The notes under the pieces were generated by a model that made no database searches, had not been told where the DNA came from, and saw only the letters and a list, made by a program, of their open reading frames with translations. From UBA7446 sp024639165 (GTDB lineage Bacteria; Bacteroidota; Bacteroidia; Flavobacteriales; Flavobacteriaceae), in contig JAHEIX010000005.1 in assembly GCA_024639165.1 (NCBI GenBank), forward strand, positions 56,551 through 120,550: a stretch of 64,000 nucleotides of DNA. The letters run 5' to 3'. Positions within the stretch are counted from its first letter, which is position 1, and each line of letters opens with the position of its first letter. This document shows positions 17,317-26,435 of the stretch, piece after piece. A program made the translations under genes and the position numbers.

Positions 17317-18702
17317 CTATGAAATGGATAAGGTGTCTTTTACCAAGACTGTAGCCCTTGAGGTTGGGAAGGTTTCATATAAAACATCCAGTTCATTGGG
17401 ATTAATAGCATAGGCATTTTTAAGAAAAAAAGATGCTTCATTTGCTTTCGCTTGCATCATATAGAAACCTGCGAGCATGTAGTTTAGAGAGCTGTTCTCG
17501 GGGTGAAACTCCAAACCTTGTTGTAAGGTCTCAATCCCCTTGCTATAGTCTTGTAATTGCAACAAGACACCCGCCCAGTCTAGCCAAGTTTGTAATTCGT
17601 AGTTCCCAAGATTTACCAAACGTTCGTATGCGAGATTCGCTTCTTCAAAGAAGCCCAATGCTTTATTAGACTGTGCATACAAACGCCAATACATCACGTG
17701 GCCGGAATCGATTTTAACAGCTTTTTTTATGTAGTGCAATACTTTTGCATAGGATTTGTTGCGCATATAGTGCCCACACAGTGCCAGCCAGCTTTTATCC
17801 AACAAAGGGTCTTCGTGTATGGCTTTTTTAAGAAACTTAATACCCAACTCATCATTTTTGAGTTTTAAATGACATTCGCCAATACGCAGGAGCGCAAAAG
17901 CTGTCGGGTCATCAATGCTAAGTGTTATTTCATAATGATTAATTGCTTCATTATATCTTCCTAGTTGTTCCAATGCCTTGCCTAGCTCTAGGTATGCACC
18001 TATAAACGTATCATCGCAAATGATAGCAAAATCAAAAGCCGTGATGGCTTGCTCGTACAATTGCTTGGCCAAATACTGTCTTCCTAATTGATGCCATGCA
18101 ACTTCATTGTAGGGGTCTCTGTTTAAAAACTCATTCATATAGGCAATGGCACCATCAGCATCCTTTAAGGACTCAAAGCAATAAATGATGTTGTACAAGG
18201 CATGATTGTCTGTTACTTCTTCCTCCAAACATCTAATGAAATATTCTTTTGCCATAAAAAAGGCATCCAAGTATAGGTATTCCATTGCAAGAAGCGAATG
18301 AAATTCATATTTGTTGTCTGCATAGGTCAGCCCTTTTTTAAGAGATTCGATAGCCTCTTGATGCTCATTGCACTTGGATTGTATTACCGCCAAATGCTGG
18401 AAGGCGTAAGGATTGAAGGGTTCAACAGCGATTAGGTTATCTACTAGAATACGAGCCTCTTCGTATGAACTCGTTAGGGTGTGGTATTCAATTAGGAGTA
18501 AAATGAGTTCGGTTGCATCAGGGTGTTGGTTGAGTCCAACTTCAATGGCTTTTTTTGCCATGCTCAGGTTGGCGGCATCAATATAATACTGCCCAATTTC
18601 TTCAAATTCTGAGGCATCGAAAAATTGAATTTCGTTTGTTTTGAGCATCGACTCAAAACGCGAAATAGGTAAATCAGAAAAATCACCAAATGGGAAGTCC
18701 AT
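17317..18702 (-). CDS. Tetratricopeptide repeat protein
   Basis: A soluble protein of 461 residues built almost entirely of TPR units. Examples are YEQAITAFDFAIICDDTFIGAYLELGKALEQLGRY and YAKVLHYIKKAVKIDSGHVMYWRLYAQ. It has no signal peptide or membrane segment, so it is probably a cytoplasmic scaffold. Proteins of this length next to DUF368 and aroE are common in flavobacteria, but their role is unknown. A perfect inverted repeat lies 8 bases upstream of the start codon (18710-18730) and may be a regulatory site. Confidence 0.88.
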   Translation of the reverse strand: MDFPFGDFSDLPISRFESMLKTNEIQFFDASEFEEIGQYYIDAANLSMAKKAIEVGLNQHPDATELILLLIEYHTLTSSYEEARILVDNLIAVEPFNPYAFQHLAVIQSKCNEHQEAIESLKKGLTYADNKYEFHSLLAMEYLYLDAFFMAKEYFIRCLEEEVTDNHALYNIIYCFESLKDADGAIAYMNEFLNRDPYNEVAWHQLGRQYLAKQLYEQAITAFDFAIICDDTFIGAYLELGKALEQLGRYNEAINHYEITLSIDDPTAFALLRIGECHLKLKNDELGIKFLKKAIHEDPLLDKSWLALCGHYMRNKSYAKVLHYIKKAVKIDSGHVMYWRLYAQSNKALGFFEEANLAYERLVNLGNYELQTWLDWAGVLLQLQDYSKGIETLQQGLEFHPENSSLNYMLAGFYMMQAKANEASFFLKNAYAINPNELDVLYETFPTSRATVLVKDTLSIS

Positions 18703-18709
18703 ACCTTGA

Positions 18710-18730
18710 TTTAGATTATATAAATCTAAA
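18710..18730. repeat. Perfect 8-bp inverted repeat upstream of the TPR gene
   Basis: TTTAGATT and AATCTAAA are separated by five bases (ATATA), 8 bases before the TPR start codon. It could be an operator or a short mRNA hairpin at the ribosome site. No T-run follows it, so it is unlikely to be a terminator. Confidence 0.6.
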
Positions 18731-18782
18731 AATTGAATTTCAGCTTACTGTAGCGGTGTTGACTCAATTTTCAACAAAGTAA

Positions 18783-19973
18783 TCAACACTCTGTTTGGTT
18801 GAGTACTTTGATAAGGGTTTTACAGGCTTTTTTAATCTGTTTTTCAGAGATAGTCAGCGGTGGAGAAATTCGTACAGCCTTGGGTTCAAACAGCAGAAAA
18901 AAGAGCAAAACACCTTCTTTCAAGCACTTTTTGACAAGTGTTTGTGCTGTTTTTGTGTCTTCCATAATGAGCGCGAGCATAAGCCCCTTACCCCTAATCG
19001 CCTTGATTTTAGGGTGGACAAGTAATTTTCGAAACAGTTTTTCTTTCTCAAGTGTCGCTGCTATCAAATTGCTATTGAGCATGGTATCCAACGTAGCTCG
19101 GCAGGCTGCAGCAATGACTGGATTTCCTCCAAAAGTCGTAATGTGTCCAAGCGAGGGCGCTTGTTTGAGCTGCGCCATGTGTTTTTGATCTGCAATAAAA
19201 GCTCCTACGGGAAGTCCACCTCCAAGCCCTTTCCCAACGACCAAAATGTCAGGTGCTATTTTGTGATCCATAAAGGCAAAGAGTTTTCCTGTGCGTCCAA
19301 TTCCTGGTTGAATTTCGTCTAGGATAAGCAGCGCACCAACGTCTTCACAACGTTTTTTAACTTTTTTTAGATACCCCTTGTCTGGTACAATAAATCCAGC
19401 ACCTCCTTGAATGGTTTCTAAAATAACAGCAGCTGTTTGGCTTGTGATATTTTTAAGATCCTCAGGATTGTTAAAGCGTATAAAACGGGTCCCTGGAATA
19501 AGAGGTCTGTATGCACTTTTTCGCAATTCGTATCCCATAACACTCATAGCTCCCATGGTATTTCCATGATAGGCTTTTTTTGCCGCTATAATTTCAGCAC
19601 GTCCAGTTACACGTTTGGCCAATTTTAATGCACCTTCTATAGCCTCGGTTCCCGAATTGGTTAAATAGGTAGTGTTTAGGTGTTGCGGTAAGTGATCGGC
19701 CAGCAACTTGGCCAGTAAGACAGGTTCTTTTTGGATAAACTCTCCATAAACCATCACGTGGAGGTATTTGCCTAATTGTCTTTTGATAGCGCGCACAACT
19801 TTGGGGTGTCGATGCCCCAAGCTACATGCAGATACACCAGCTACCAAATCAAGGTACTTTTTGTTGTTGCTATCGTATAAGTAGCACCCCTTTGCACGAA
19901 CAATTTCAAGTCCCATCGGATATGGTGTTGTTTGCGCTTGGAAATCTTTAAATAACGATGCAAGTGAAGCCAT
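18783..19973 (-). CDS. PLP-dependent class III aminotransferase
   Basis: A fold-type I aminotransferase of 396 residues of the acetylornithine/4-aminobutyrate group. YLDLVAGVSACSLGHRHPKV, TNSGTEAIEGALKLAKRVTGR, LILDEIQPGIGRTGKLFA and the PLP lysine in VVGKGLGGGLPVGAF are intact. TTFGGNPVIAAA is the typical phosphate-binding turn. Proteins of this subgroup sit next to the OstA gene in many Bacteroidota, and their substrate is not established. It differs clearly from the ornithine aminotransferase at 27260. It is the last gene of the rel-fur-purA-ostA series, with a 5-base gap to ostA. Confidence 0.9.
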   Translation of the reverse strand: MASLASLFKDFQAQTTPYPMGLEIVRAKGCYLYDSNNKKYLDLVAGVSACSLGHRHPKVVRAIKRQLGKYLHVMVYGEFIQKEPVLLAKLLADHLPQHLNTTYLTNSGTEAIEGALKLAKRVTGRAEIIAAKKAYHGNTMGAMSVMGYELRKSAYRPLIPGTRFIRFNNPEDLKNITSQTAAVILETIQGGAGFIVPDKGYLKKVKKRCEDVGALLILDEIQPGIGRTGKLFAFMDHKIAPDILVVGKGLGGGLPVGAFIADQKHMAQLKQAPSLGHITTFGGNPVIAAACRATLDTMLNSNLIAATLEKEKLFRKLLVHPKIKAIRGKGLMLALIMEDTKTAQTLVKKCLKEGVLLFFLLFEPKAVRISPPLTISEKQIKKACKTLIKVLNQTEC

Positions 19974-19978
19974 TGCAG

Positions 19979-21625
19979 TTATCTTTTTAATTTTATTGGG
20001 ACTCCTTCTATTTCTGGCAGATTACCCTTTATGTTGAAGCGTTGGAGGTCTATGCCGTGAAACAGATCTTCCTTGCTGTATATTCTCTCATCTTCTCGCC
20101 ATGTAAAACCAAGTAACTGCCTGGTGTTTTCAGGAAGGTCATCATGAGGATAAACGACCCCATCGGGATTTGTAAAAAAAGTGATTTTTTCGATACCACT
20201 GTCTTCAAATTCTAAGCGCAATGCACTGCAGATGGCTTTATCTATCCCTGTCAGCTCAAGAGTTTCATCATCATAGATATAATAAACCATTTCTGTATTC
20301 TGAATAACGTCTACTATTTCAAGACTTTTACCCTTGAACTTGCCCTTTAGTTGAAGCCCTTTGATTTGATTAAAATTAGCTGCATTTAAACTGTCTTGTT
20401 CAATCACAAAAGCGTTATTGTAGATAAGTAGCGAATCCAATACTTCTTTTTCAGTATCTATGGTAAGGTGGATCTCGTCTCCTGTCATTTGACTTTCATC
20501 TGACCATAGTATAGGGTTGCGATCTGCAATCTCTTGAGGTGTTAAATATTGTAAATCACGATCAGTGATGGGACGCCTAATGAGCTTTGCGCGTCCGGAA
20601 GTTTGATTAAAGTGAATAGAGTCTGTTTTACCACTCAAATCTTCTTTGAAAATGCGTACATCGTGAAATCCACGTATGATTCGTTGTTCAGGAGGACCAG
20701 TTGCAATAAGTGTATCTGCATGAATATAAAGGGAATCGAGTTCAACTACATTAATCGCAACCGCTCGGTGGGTTACCATAGCTGAGTCTTTTTCTTTAAA
20801 TACCTGCCCGTAATTCCCTGTGATGATGGAATTATTTATAGTATCGGTTATCCGAATATTTTGGGTGGCTGACGCATATTTTTTAATATCATTAAAATAG
20901 ATGCTATCGCCAAGGATGTTACGGTTGTTGTAGTCAATAGATGCGTTTTTCTTAAAGAAACCTTCTTTCTTTACTGTGTTATAAAAGCCTTCACGGCAAC
21001 GAACCACATAATCTTCTCCTATAATCGTGGTGGCTCCGTAAAAAAAAGCGTGCTTTGTTTCGGTGTAAAAATCCATGCGTGCAGAAGTCAAGGTAAAATC
21101 AGGATTGTTGACCACTACTTTGTTTTCAAACGTGTATTTTTTGCTATCAGAAATATAAGTACCTCTTTTGCTAGTAATCGTAGTCAAGCTGTCATAAACT
21201 GTTCCATTAGCAGGGTAGTAGGCTATGTTTTTAGTTCTGTCAAAATAAAGTGTATCCGTTTTAAGCAGCATTTCCTTGTTGTCAAGCACAACCTGTTCTT
21301 TTGCAACGGCTAGGTTTATTTTGCCATCATAATTGACAGTCTTGCTTGTTAGCACCAAGCTATCCCCTTGCATGATGCGGACATTTCCAAAGGCATCAAA
21401 TCTATTTTCTTTTTTATAAAAAAAGGCCTTGTCAGACCAAACATCCATGCCTTGATGCACCAGATGTACCTGTTTGGTAGCACTTCGTTCTAAGATATTT
21501 GCTCCAGGAAAGTTTTCTTCATCTAGCTGAAAAGATCCCGCTTGACGTATTTCTATTTCTTTTTCCTGTGCCCATAATCCACTAGCGGACAACAGCAGTA
21601 AATAAGAAAAGAGAACAGCTCTCAT
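19979..21625 (-). CDS. OstA-like protein (LptA/LptD N-terminal domain family), secreted
   Basis: A protein of 548 residues with a signal peptide (MRAVLFSYLLLLSASGLWAQ). The mature part consists of OstA/LptA-type beta-jellyroll repeats, for example ENRFDAFGNVRIMQGDSLVLTSKTVNYDG and KKYTFENKVVVNNPDFTLTSARMDFY. It is predicted to act in the periplasm in the transport of LPS to the outer membrane. No barrel domain is seen at its C-terminus. It lies between purA (9-base gap) and the aminotransferase gene (5-base gap), the standard flavobacterial order. Confidence 0.9.
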   Translation of the reverse strand: MRAVLFSYLLLLSASGLWAQEKEIEIRQAGSFQLDEENFPGANILERSATKQVHLVHQGMDVWSDKAFFYKKENRFDAFGNVRIMQGDSLVLTSKTVNYDGKINLAVAKEQVVLDNKEMLLKTDTLYFDRTKNIAYYPANGTVYDSLTTITSKRGTYISDSKKYTFENKVVVNNPDFTLTSARMDFYTETKHAFFYGATTIIGEDYVVRCREGFYNTVKKEGFFKKNASIDYNNRNILGDSIYFNDIKKYASATQNIRITDTINNSIITGNYGQVFKEKDSAMVTHRAVAINVVELDSLYIHADTLIATGPPEQRIIRGFHDVRIFKEDLSGKTDSIHFNQTSGRAKLIRRPITDRDLQYLTPQEIADRNPILWSDESQMTGDEIHLTIDTEKEVLDSLLIYNNAFVIEQDSLNAANFNQIKGLQLKGKFKGKSLEIVDVIQNTEMVYYIYDDETLELTGIDKAICSALRLEFEDSGIEKITFFTNPDGVVYPHDDLPENTRQLLGFTWREDERIYSKEDLFHGIDLQRFNIKGNLPEIEGVPIKLKR

Positions 21626-21634
21626 GCGTATTTA

Positions 21635-22915
21635 TTATGATGAACGAAAGATGGTTTGATTTCTATCTGGGCCTACAGAAACAATCTTTATGGGTGTTTC
21701 TACATAAGCTTCAATAAAGGCCACATAGTCCATAAATGTTTTTGGAAGTTCCTCCTCGCTGCGCATTTTGGTCAAGTCTTCCTTCCAGCCAGGCAATGAA
21801 GTGTATTGTGGTTTTACCTCTTCTGCATTTAAGCAGTAGGGTAGGTGCTGAATGTTTTCGCCTCTGTAATCATATGAGACACAAACCTTAAGCGTATCAA
21901 AACCAGAAAGCACATCGCCTTTCATCATCATCAATTGGGTGACCCCATTTACCTCTACAGCGTATTTAAGTGCAACCAAATCAAGCCAGCCACAACGACG
22001 TGAACGACCCGTGGTAGCGCCAAACTCGTGTCCTACACGACCCATTGTTTCTCCGATTTCGTCAAATAGCTCGGTTGGAAAAGGACCGCTTCCCACTCTC
22101 GTGGTATAGGCTTTGAATATGCCGTAAACTTCCCCAATTTTATTGGGCGCAATACCCAGTCCAGTACATGCGCCTGCGGCAGTCGTATTGGATGAGGTAA
22201 CAAACGGATACGTACCAAAGTCAATGTCCAAAAGGGAGCCTTGTGCGCCTTCAGCTAAAATGTGCTTGCCTTCTTTTTGGGCTACACTTAGGAATTGTTC
22301 GCTGTCAACAAACGAAATGTTGCTTTTCAAAAAAGCTATGGCTTCAAAAAACGCCTTATCAAGTGAGTCCATGTCATACTCAAGATTAACGTTCATGTTA
22401 GCAACCATCGCCAAATGTTTATCGCGAAGTGCTTGATACCTTGTCTTCCAGCTTGCTAATTCAATATCGCCAACTCTAATCCCATTACGACCTGTTTTGT
22501 CCATATACGTTGGACCGATACCTTTGAGTGTAGATCCAATTTTTGCTTTTCCTTTTGCCAGCTCTGAAGCGGCATCGAGAAGCCGGTGTGTTGGAAGAAT
22601 TAGGTGCGCTTTTCTAGAAACCAATAGTGACCTATTGATATCAATATCAAAAGGAGCAAGGTTGTCTAATTCTTGCTTAAAAATAACGGGGTCAATCACC
22701 ACGCCGTTTCCAACCAAGTTGGTGGCATCGGGGTGAAAGATTCCTGAGGGTATGGTGTGTAATACGTGTTTAATTCCGTCAAATTCTAGGGTGTGGCCTG
22801 CATTGGGTCCGCCTTGGAATCGAGCAATAATGTCGTACTTTTTTGTAAGTACATCAACAATTTTACCTTTTCCTTCGTCGCCCCACTGTAAGCCTAGGAG
22901 TAAATCAATGGCCAT
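21635..22915 (-). CDS. purA: Adenylosuccinate synthetase
   Basis: An enzyme of 426 residues joining IMP and aspartate with GTP hydrolysis, the first committed step to AMP. The N-terminal LGLQWGDEGKGKIVD is the phosphate-binding loop with the catalytic Asp. GPNAGHTL carries the catalytic His, and GIGPTYMDKTGRNGIRVGD, AEGAQGSLLDIDFGTYPFVTSS and TTRVGSGPFPTE are all conserved. The length is normal. It begins 6 bases after the Fur-like gene and is followed by the ostA gene, so it probably lies within a long operon. Confidence 0.97.
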   Translation of the reverse strand: MAIDLLLGLQWGDEGKGKIVDVLTKKYDIIARFQGGPNAGHTLEFDGIKHVLHTIPSGIFHPDATNLVGNGVVIDPVIFKQELDNLAPFDIDINRSLLVSRKAHLILPTHRLLDAASELAKGKAKIGSTLKGIGPTYMDKTGRNGIRVGDIELASWKTRYQALRDKHLAMVANMNVNLEYDMDSLDKAFFEAIAFLKSNISFVDSEQFLSVAQKEGKHILAEGAQGSLLDIDFGTYPFVTSSNTTAAGACTGLGIAPNKIGEVYGIFKAYTTRVGSGPFPTELFDEIGETMGRVGHEFGATTGRSRRCGWLDLVALKYAVEVNGVTQLMMMKGDVLSGFDTLKVCVSYDYRGENIQHLPYCLNAEEVKPQYTSLPGWKEDLTKMRSEEELPKTFMDYVAFIEAYVETPIKIVSVGPDRNQTIFRSS

Positions 22916-22921
22916 GAATGA

Positions 22922-23359
22922 TTAGTTAGCGTTTTTTTTGGTTCCGTAAAAGTATAATGAATGCGCGTGTATGTCAATATCAAAAACCTCCTCGATGGTT
23001 TGTTTTATGGCTTGAATACGGGGGTCGCAAAATTCCTTTACATCTCCAGTGTCTGTTAAAATTACGTGATCGTGTTGTTTGTCAAAATATGACTTTTCGT
23101 ACTGGGCGTGCTGTAAACCAAATTGATGCTTTCGAACCAAGCCACATGCCAACAACAATTCAATTGTGTTGTAGAGTGTTGCGCGACTTACCCTGTAGTT
23201 TTTGTTTTTCATCATGATATATAACGACTCGATATCAAAATGCTCTTCACTTAAGTAAATTTCTTCAAGTATGGCAAAGCGTTCAGGTGTTTTTCTATGC
23301 CCGTTGCTATCCAAAAATTGAATAAAAACACTCTTTACTATTTCGAATTCGTTTTTCAT
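22922..23359 (-). CDS. Fur family transcriptional regulator lacking the CxxC zinc sites
   Basis: A protein of 145 residues, started at the ATG at 23359 (MKNEFEIVKS) because a TATCTTTG promoter box overlaps the longer start at 23380. The winged-helix part is clear: NGHRKTPERFAILEEI, FDIESLYIMM and VSRATLYNTIELLLACGLVRKHQF. The dimerisation domain keeps KQHDHVI, but the structural zinc motifs of the family are absent: LTDTG replaces the first CxxC and YGTKKNAN the second. Metal sensing may therefore differ from iron Fur. It lies between rel and purA, 37 bases after rel, and may be controlled on its own. Confidence 0.88.
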   Translation of the reverse strand: MKNEFEIVKSVFIQFLDSNGHRKTPERFAILEEIYLSEEHFDIESLYIMMKNKNYRVSRATLYNTIELLLACGLVRKHQFGLQHAQYEKSYFDKQHDHVILTDTGDVKEFCDPRIQAIKQTIEEVFDIDIHAHSLYFYGTKKNAN

Positions 23360-23377
23360 ATGGTAAAACCCAAAAAA

Positions 23378-23385
23378 CAAAGATA
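23378..23385 (-). promoter_or_regulatory. Predicted -7 box (TATCTTTG) of the fur-like gene
   Basis: TATCTTTG on the minus strand matches TAnnTTTG and lies 18 bases before the chosen start at 23359. It excludes the alternative start at 23380, which falls inside the box. Confidence 0.45.
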
Positions 23386-23396
23386 AGCAACCGAAA

Positions 23397-25598
23397 TCAA
23401 TCTCGAACTACTTTCTCAATTCCAGTAACTTTTTCAAGTTTATTAATTAACATGTGGAGGGTAGAAGCATGCCTTACGTGCAGTCTTATTTCACCAGAAA
23501 AAGTACCTTTTTCTGTGTCAAATTTTATTTGTGTAATGTCTACGTTATGCGCATTTGAAATAAGGTTGGTAACCTCGCTGACAAGTCCAATTCGATCAAT
23601 ACCAGATAAACGGATGCTTCCACTAAAGAACCCTTTTGAAGAATCTATCCATTTTGCACTTAAAATACGATAGCCGTAATTTGAGTGTAAGCTGATGGCG
23701 TTAGGGCATTCGTTTTTATGCACCTTTATACCTTCATTAATCGATACAAATCCAAATACCTCATCACCTGCAATAGGATTACAGCACGGACTTAGGGTAT
23801 AATTGAGGGTTTCTTGATCTTTTCCAAACACCAACATATCGTAGAAGCTTGAAATTTCACTGCTGTCGAGGTTTTCTTTTTTGGGTCGGTCTGAGGGTCG
23901 TCTTCTAAAGAGCTGGTAAAAACGGTTGTTTTCCTCGGAGGCAAACTTCTTTAACATTTTATTGTCAATAGTGCCAATACCTACCCGATAATACAAATCC
24001 AGACTGGTTTTAAGTTTGAAATAGGACACCATTGCATTGATGATCCGATCACCAAACTTAAATTTCATCTGACGAAGCTTTCGTCTTAATAGCTCTTTCC
24101 CCTCTGTAGCAATGGCTTTTTCCTCAGCACGTAATGAGGTGCGAATACTTGACCTCGCTTTGGATGTGATTACAAAATCAAGCCAGTTGGCATTTGGAGA
24201 TGAAGTTTCAGAAGTAATAACGTCTACTTGATCACCACTGTTTAGCGTATAGTTAAGCGGAACGATTTTGCCATTCACTTTTGCCCCCCGTGTTTTATCA
24301 CCAACTTCACTGTGGATGGAATATGCAAAATCTACAGGCGTAGCTCCTTTTGGCAGAGATTTTAAATCTCCTTTGGGCGTAAAGACAAAAATCTCACTCG
24401 CATACAAATTAAGTTTAAAGTCTTTGACAAAATCCACAGCATCGGTTTCATCTGATTTTAAAACGTCACGCAATCGGTTTAACCAGCTTTCCATGCCGCC
24501 CTCGTCTTTGCTTCCGTGTTTGTATTTAAAATGAGCAGCGTATCCCTTTTCGGCAATTTCGTGCATGCGCTCTGATCTAATTTGTACTTCAACCCATTTG
24601 CCGCCAGGTCCAACTACCGTTATGTGCAAGGCTTCATAGCCTGTTGATTTGGGTGAGGATATCCAATCGCGCAATCGAGTTGGGTTAGGTTGGAAGTGGT
24701 CTGTAACGATGGAATAAATTTTCCATGCCAAAAACTTTTCTTGTTTTGGAGTTGATTTGTAAATAATACGCACAGCAAAACGATCAAAAACTTCATCAAA
24801 CTTTCTGTTCTTGATTTGCATTTTTCTGCGAATAGAAAAAATACTTTTAAAGCGCCCCTCTGTTTTAAAATTAATACGTTCTTTACTTAGGTGCTTTTGG
24901 AGTTGTTTGGTAAAATTCTTTATGTAGGTCTGTCGTTCTTCTTCACTTTCTTTGATTTTTAAATCAATATCGTTGTATACTTCAGGCTCTGTATACTTAA
25001 GCGCTAAGTCTTCTAGCTGCGTTTTTATGTTAAACATACCTATTCGATGCGCTAAAGGCGCATAGATATAAAGTGTTTCAGAAGCAATACGCACTTGCTT
25101 TTCTTCTGGCATTGCTGTTAACGTCATCATGTTGTGAAGCCTGTCCGCAATTTTTATCAAAATAACCCTGACGTCTTCATTCATTGTCAGTAACATTTTT
25201 TTGAAATTTTCGGCTTGAATGGAAACGCGCTTGTCTTTAGAGAGTTTTGATATTTTGGTAAGTCCATCAACAATTTTTGCAACGGTATCCCCAAACATGA
25301 GCGCTATGTCATCAAGTGTTAGGGAAGTATCTTCAACCACATCGTGGAGTAGGGCTGCTGCAATTGAAGTAGCACCAAGTCCAATTTGGCCTGCAACTAT
25401 CTGGGCAACAGCTATTGGGTGCATGATATAGGGCTCACCGCTTTTGCGTCTTTGATCTTTGTGGGCGTCTACGGCTGTGTCAAAGGCCAGCCGGATGAGT
25501 TTTTTGTCTTCGCTAGTTAACGATTGATAACTATTGCGAAGTAAATTTTTATACTCCTGCGCAATAATGACATTCTCGTTAACTTCAGAAATTTGCAT
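23397..25598 (-). CDS. Bifunctional (p)ppGpp synthetase/hydrolase, RelA/SpoT family
   Basis: A protein of 733 residues from the ATG at 25598; a longer frame from 25622 would overlap the methyltransferase gene. Order of domains: HD hydrolase (HKDQRRKSGEPYIMHP and ALLHDVVEDTS, active-site residues intact), synthetase (EGRFKSIFSIRRKM, YEALHITVVGPGGKWVEVQIRSERMHEIAE), TGS (FTPKGDLKSLPKGATPVDFAYSIHSEVG), a zinc-finger-like region (NYTLSPCCNPIAGDEVFGFVS) and a C-terminal ACT domain. Both activities look functional, as expected for a single Rel protein. It controls the stringent response. Genes follow in the order rel-fur-purA-ostA. Confidence 0.94.
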   Translation of the reverse strand: MQISEVNENVIIAQEYKNLLRNSYQSLTSEDKKLIRLAFDTAVDAHKDQRRKSGEPYIMHPIAVAQIVAGQIGLGATSIAAALLHDVVEDTSLTLDDIALMFGDTVAKIVDGLTKISKLSKDKRVSIQAENFKKMLLTMNEDVRVILIKIADRLHNMMTLTAMPEEKQVRIASETLYIYAPLAHRIGMFNIKTQLEDLALKYTEPEVYNDIDLKIKESEEERQTYIKNFTKQLQKHLSKERINFKTEGRFKSIFSIRRKMQIKNRKFDEVFDRFAVRIIYKSTPKQEKFLAWKIYSIVTDHFQPNPTRLRDWISSPKSTGYEALHITVVGPGGKWVEVQIRSERMHEIAEKGYAAHFKYKHGSKDEGGMESWLNRLRDVLKSDETDAVDFVKDFKLNLYASEIFVFTPKGDLKSLPKGATPVDFAYSIHSEVGDKTRGAKVNGKIVPLNYTLNSGDQVDVITSETSSPNANWLDFVITSKARSSIRTSLRAEEKAIATEGKELLRRKLRQMKFKFGDRIINAMVSYFKLKTSLDLYYRVGIGTIDNKMLKKFASEENNRFYQLFRRRPSDRPKKENLDSSEISSFYDMLVFGKDQETLNYTLSPCCNPIAGDEVFGFVSINEGIKVHKNECPNAISLHSNYGYRILSAKWIDSSKGFFSGSIRLSGIDRIGLVSEVTNLISNAHNVDITQIKFDTEKGTFSGEIRLHVRHASTLHMLINKLEKVTGIEKVVRD

Positions 25599-25615
25599 AG
25601 TTAAATATACAAAAA

Positions 25616-26413
25616 TTAGCACTTGCGCTGACGCACAACTTCATAAGCCAATACAGCTGTAGCTACCGATACGTTTAGGGAGTCAACATGGCCCAGCATG
25701 GGTATTTTGATGGCTGTACTTTCTTTTAGCCAAAATGTACTCAGGCCTTTTGCTTCGCTCCCCATAACCAAGGCCGTTGCTTTGGTAAAATCTGCAGCTG
25801 TATGTTTTATGCTTTTTTGGAGTGAAGCGGCATAGGTGTTGATTTTAACGTTTTTTAGAAAATCTTTAGCTCGCCTATTTTCACAAACAAATGTTAGCAC
25901 GGTGAAAAACCCACCAACACTTGAGCGAATCACATTTGGATTATAAATATCGGTATGTGGATCACTAATAATCACAGCGTCCACTCCTGAGGCATCAGCA
26001 GTGCGAAGTATAGCACCCAAATTCCCAGGCTTTTCGATGGCCTCCAAGACTAATATGAAAGGGGTGCTGTTTTTAGGTTGCCAATCTTCTAGTATATTGT
26101 TTTGTTGCTTCAGTACGCCTATGACCCCTTCCGTAGAATCGCGCATCACCATTTTGCGATATACTTCTAAAGAAACCGATACAATTTCTGACTTGAGATT
26201 AAATTTCGTTATCCAGCTTTTAAACGCGTCATCGTTTAAAATTTCCGGGCACCAGTATATATATGTTGCCTCATAACCGGCTGTAAATGCCAGTTGCAGT
26301 TCTCGTAAGCCCTCTGCCGTAAAGCATCCGCTTTCTTTTCTTGCCTTAGCTTTAGCCTGCAATGCAACAACATGCTTAACCGATAGATTGTGTATGCTAG
26401 AAATATGTTTCAT
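25616..26413 (-). CDS. TrmH family (SpoU) RNA 2'-O-methyltransferase
   Basis: A SPOUT enzyme of 265 residues. After an N-terminal substrate-binding region, FILVLEAIEKPGNLGAILRTADASGVDAVIIS contains motif 1 with the conserved Asn and Arg. ALVMGSEAKGLS and IPMLGHVDSLNVSVATAVLAYEVVRQ form motifs 2 and 3 of the SAM-binding trefoil knot. It should methylate a ribose in rRNA or tRNA; the target is not predictable. It lies 17 bases upstream of rel, so both may share a transcript, and it is divergent from the response regulator gene. Confidence 0.93.
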   Translation of the reverse strand: MKHISSIHNLSVKHVVALQAKAKARKESGCFTAEGLRELQLAFTAGYEATYIYWCPEILNDDAFKSWITKFNLKSEIVSVSLEVYRKMVMRDSTEGVIGVLKQQNNILEDWQPKNSTPFILVLEAIEKPGNLGAILRTADASGVDAVIISDPHTDIYNPNVIRSSVGGFFTVLTFVCENRRAKDFLKNVKINTYAASLQKSIKHTAADFTKATALVMGSEAKGLSTFWLKESTAIKIPMLGHVDSLNVSVATAVLAYEVVRQRKC

Positions 26414-26435
26414 TATTTATTTAAATATTAACAAA

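Noticed and set aside
18783..18800. Terminator between the class III aminotransferase and TPR genes
   Set aside because: The nearby inverted repeats have short stems and no T-run follows.
26388..26435. ATG start of the receiver domain at 26388
   Set aside because: It overlaps the divergent methyltransferase start by 26 bases and adds residues unlike any receiver; the TTG at 26436 fits better.
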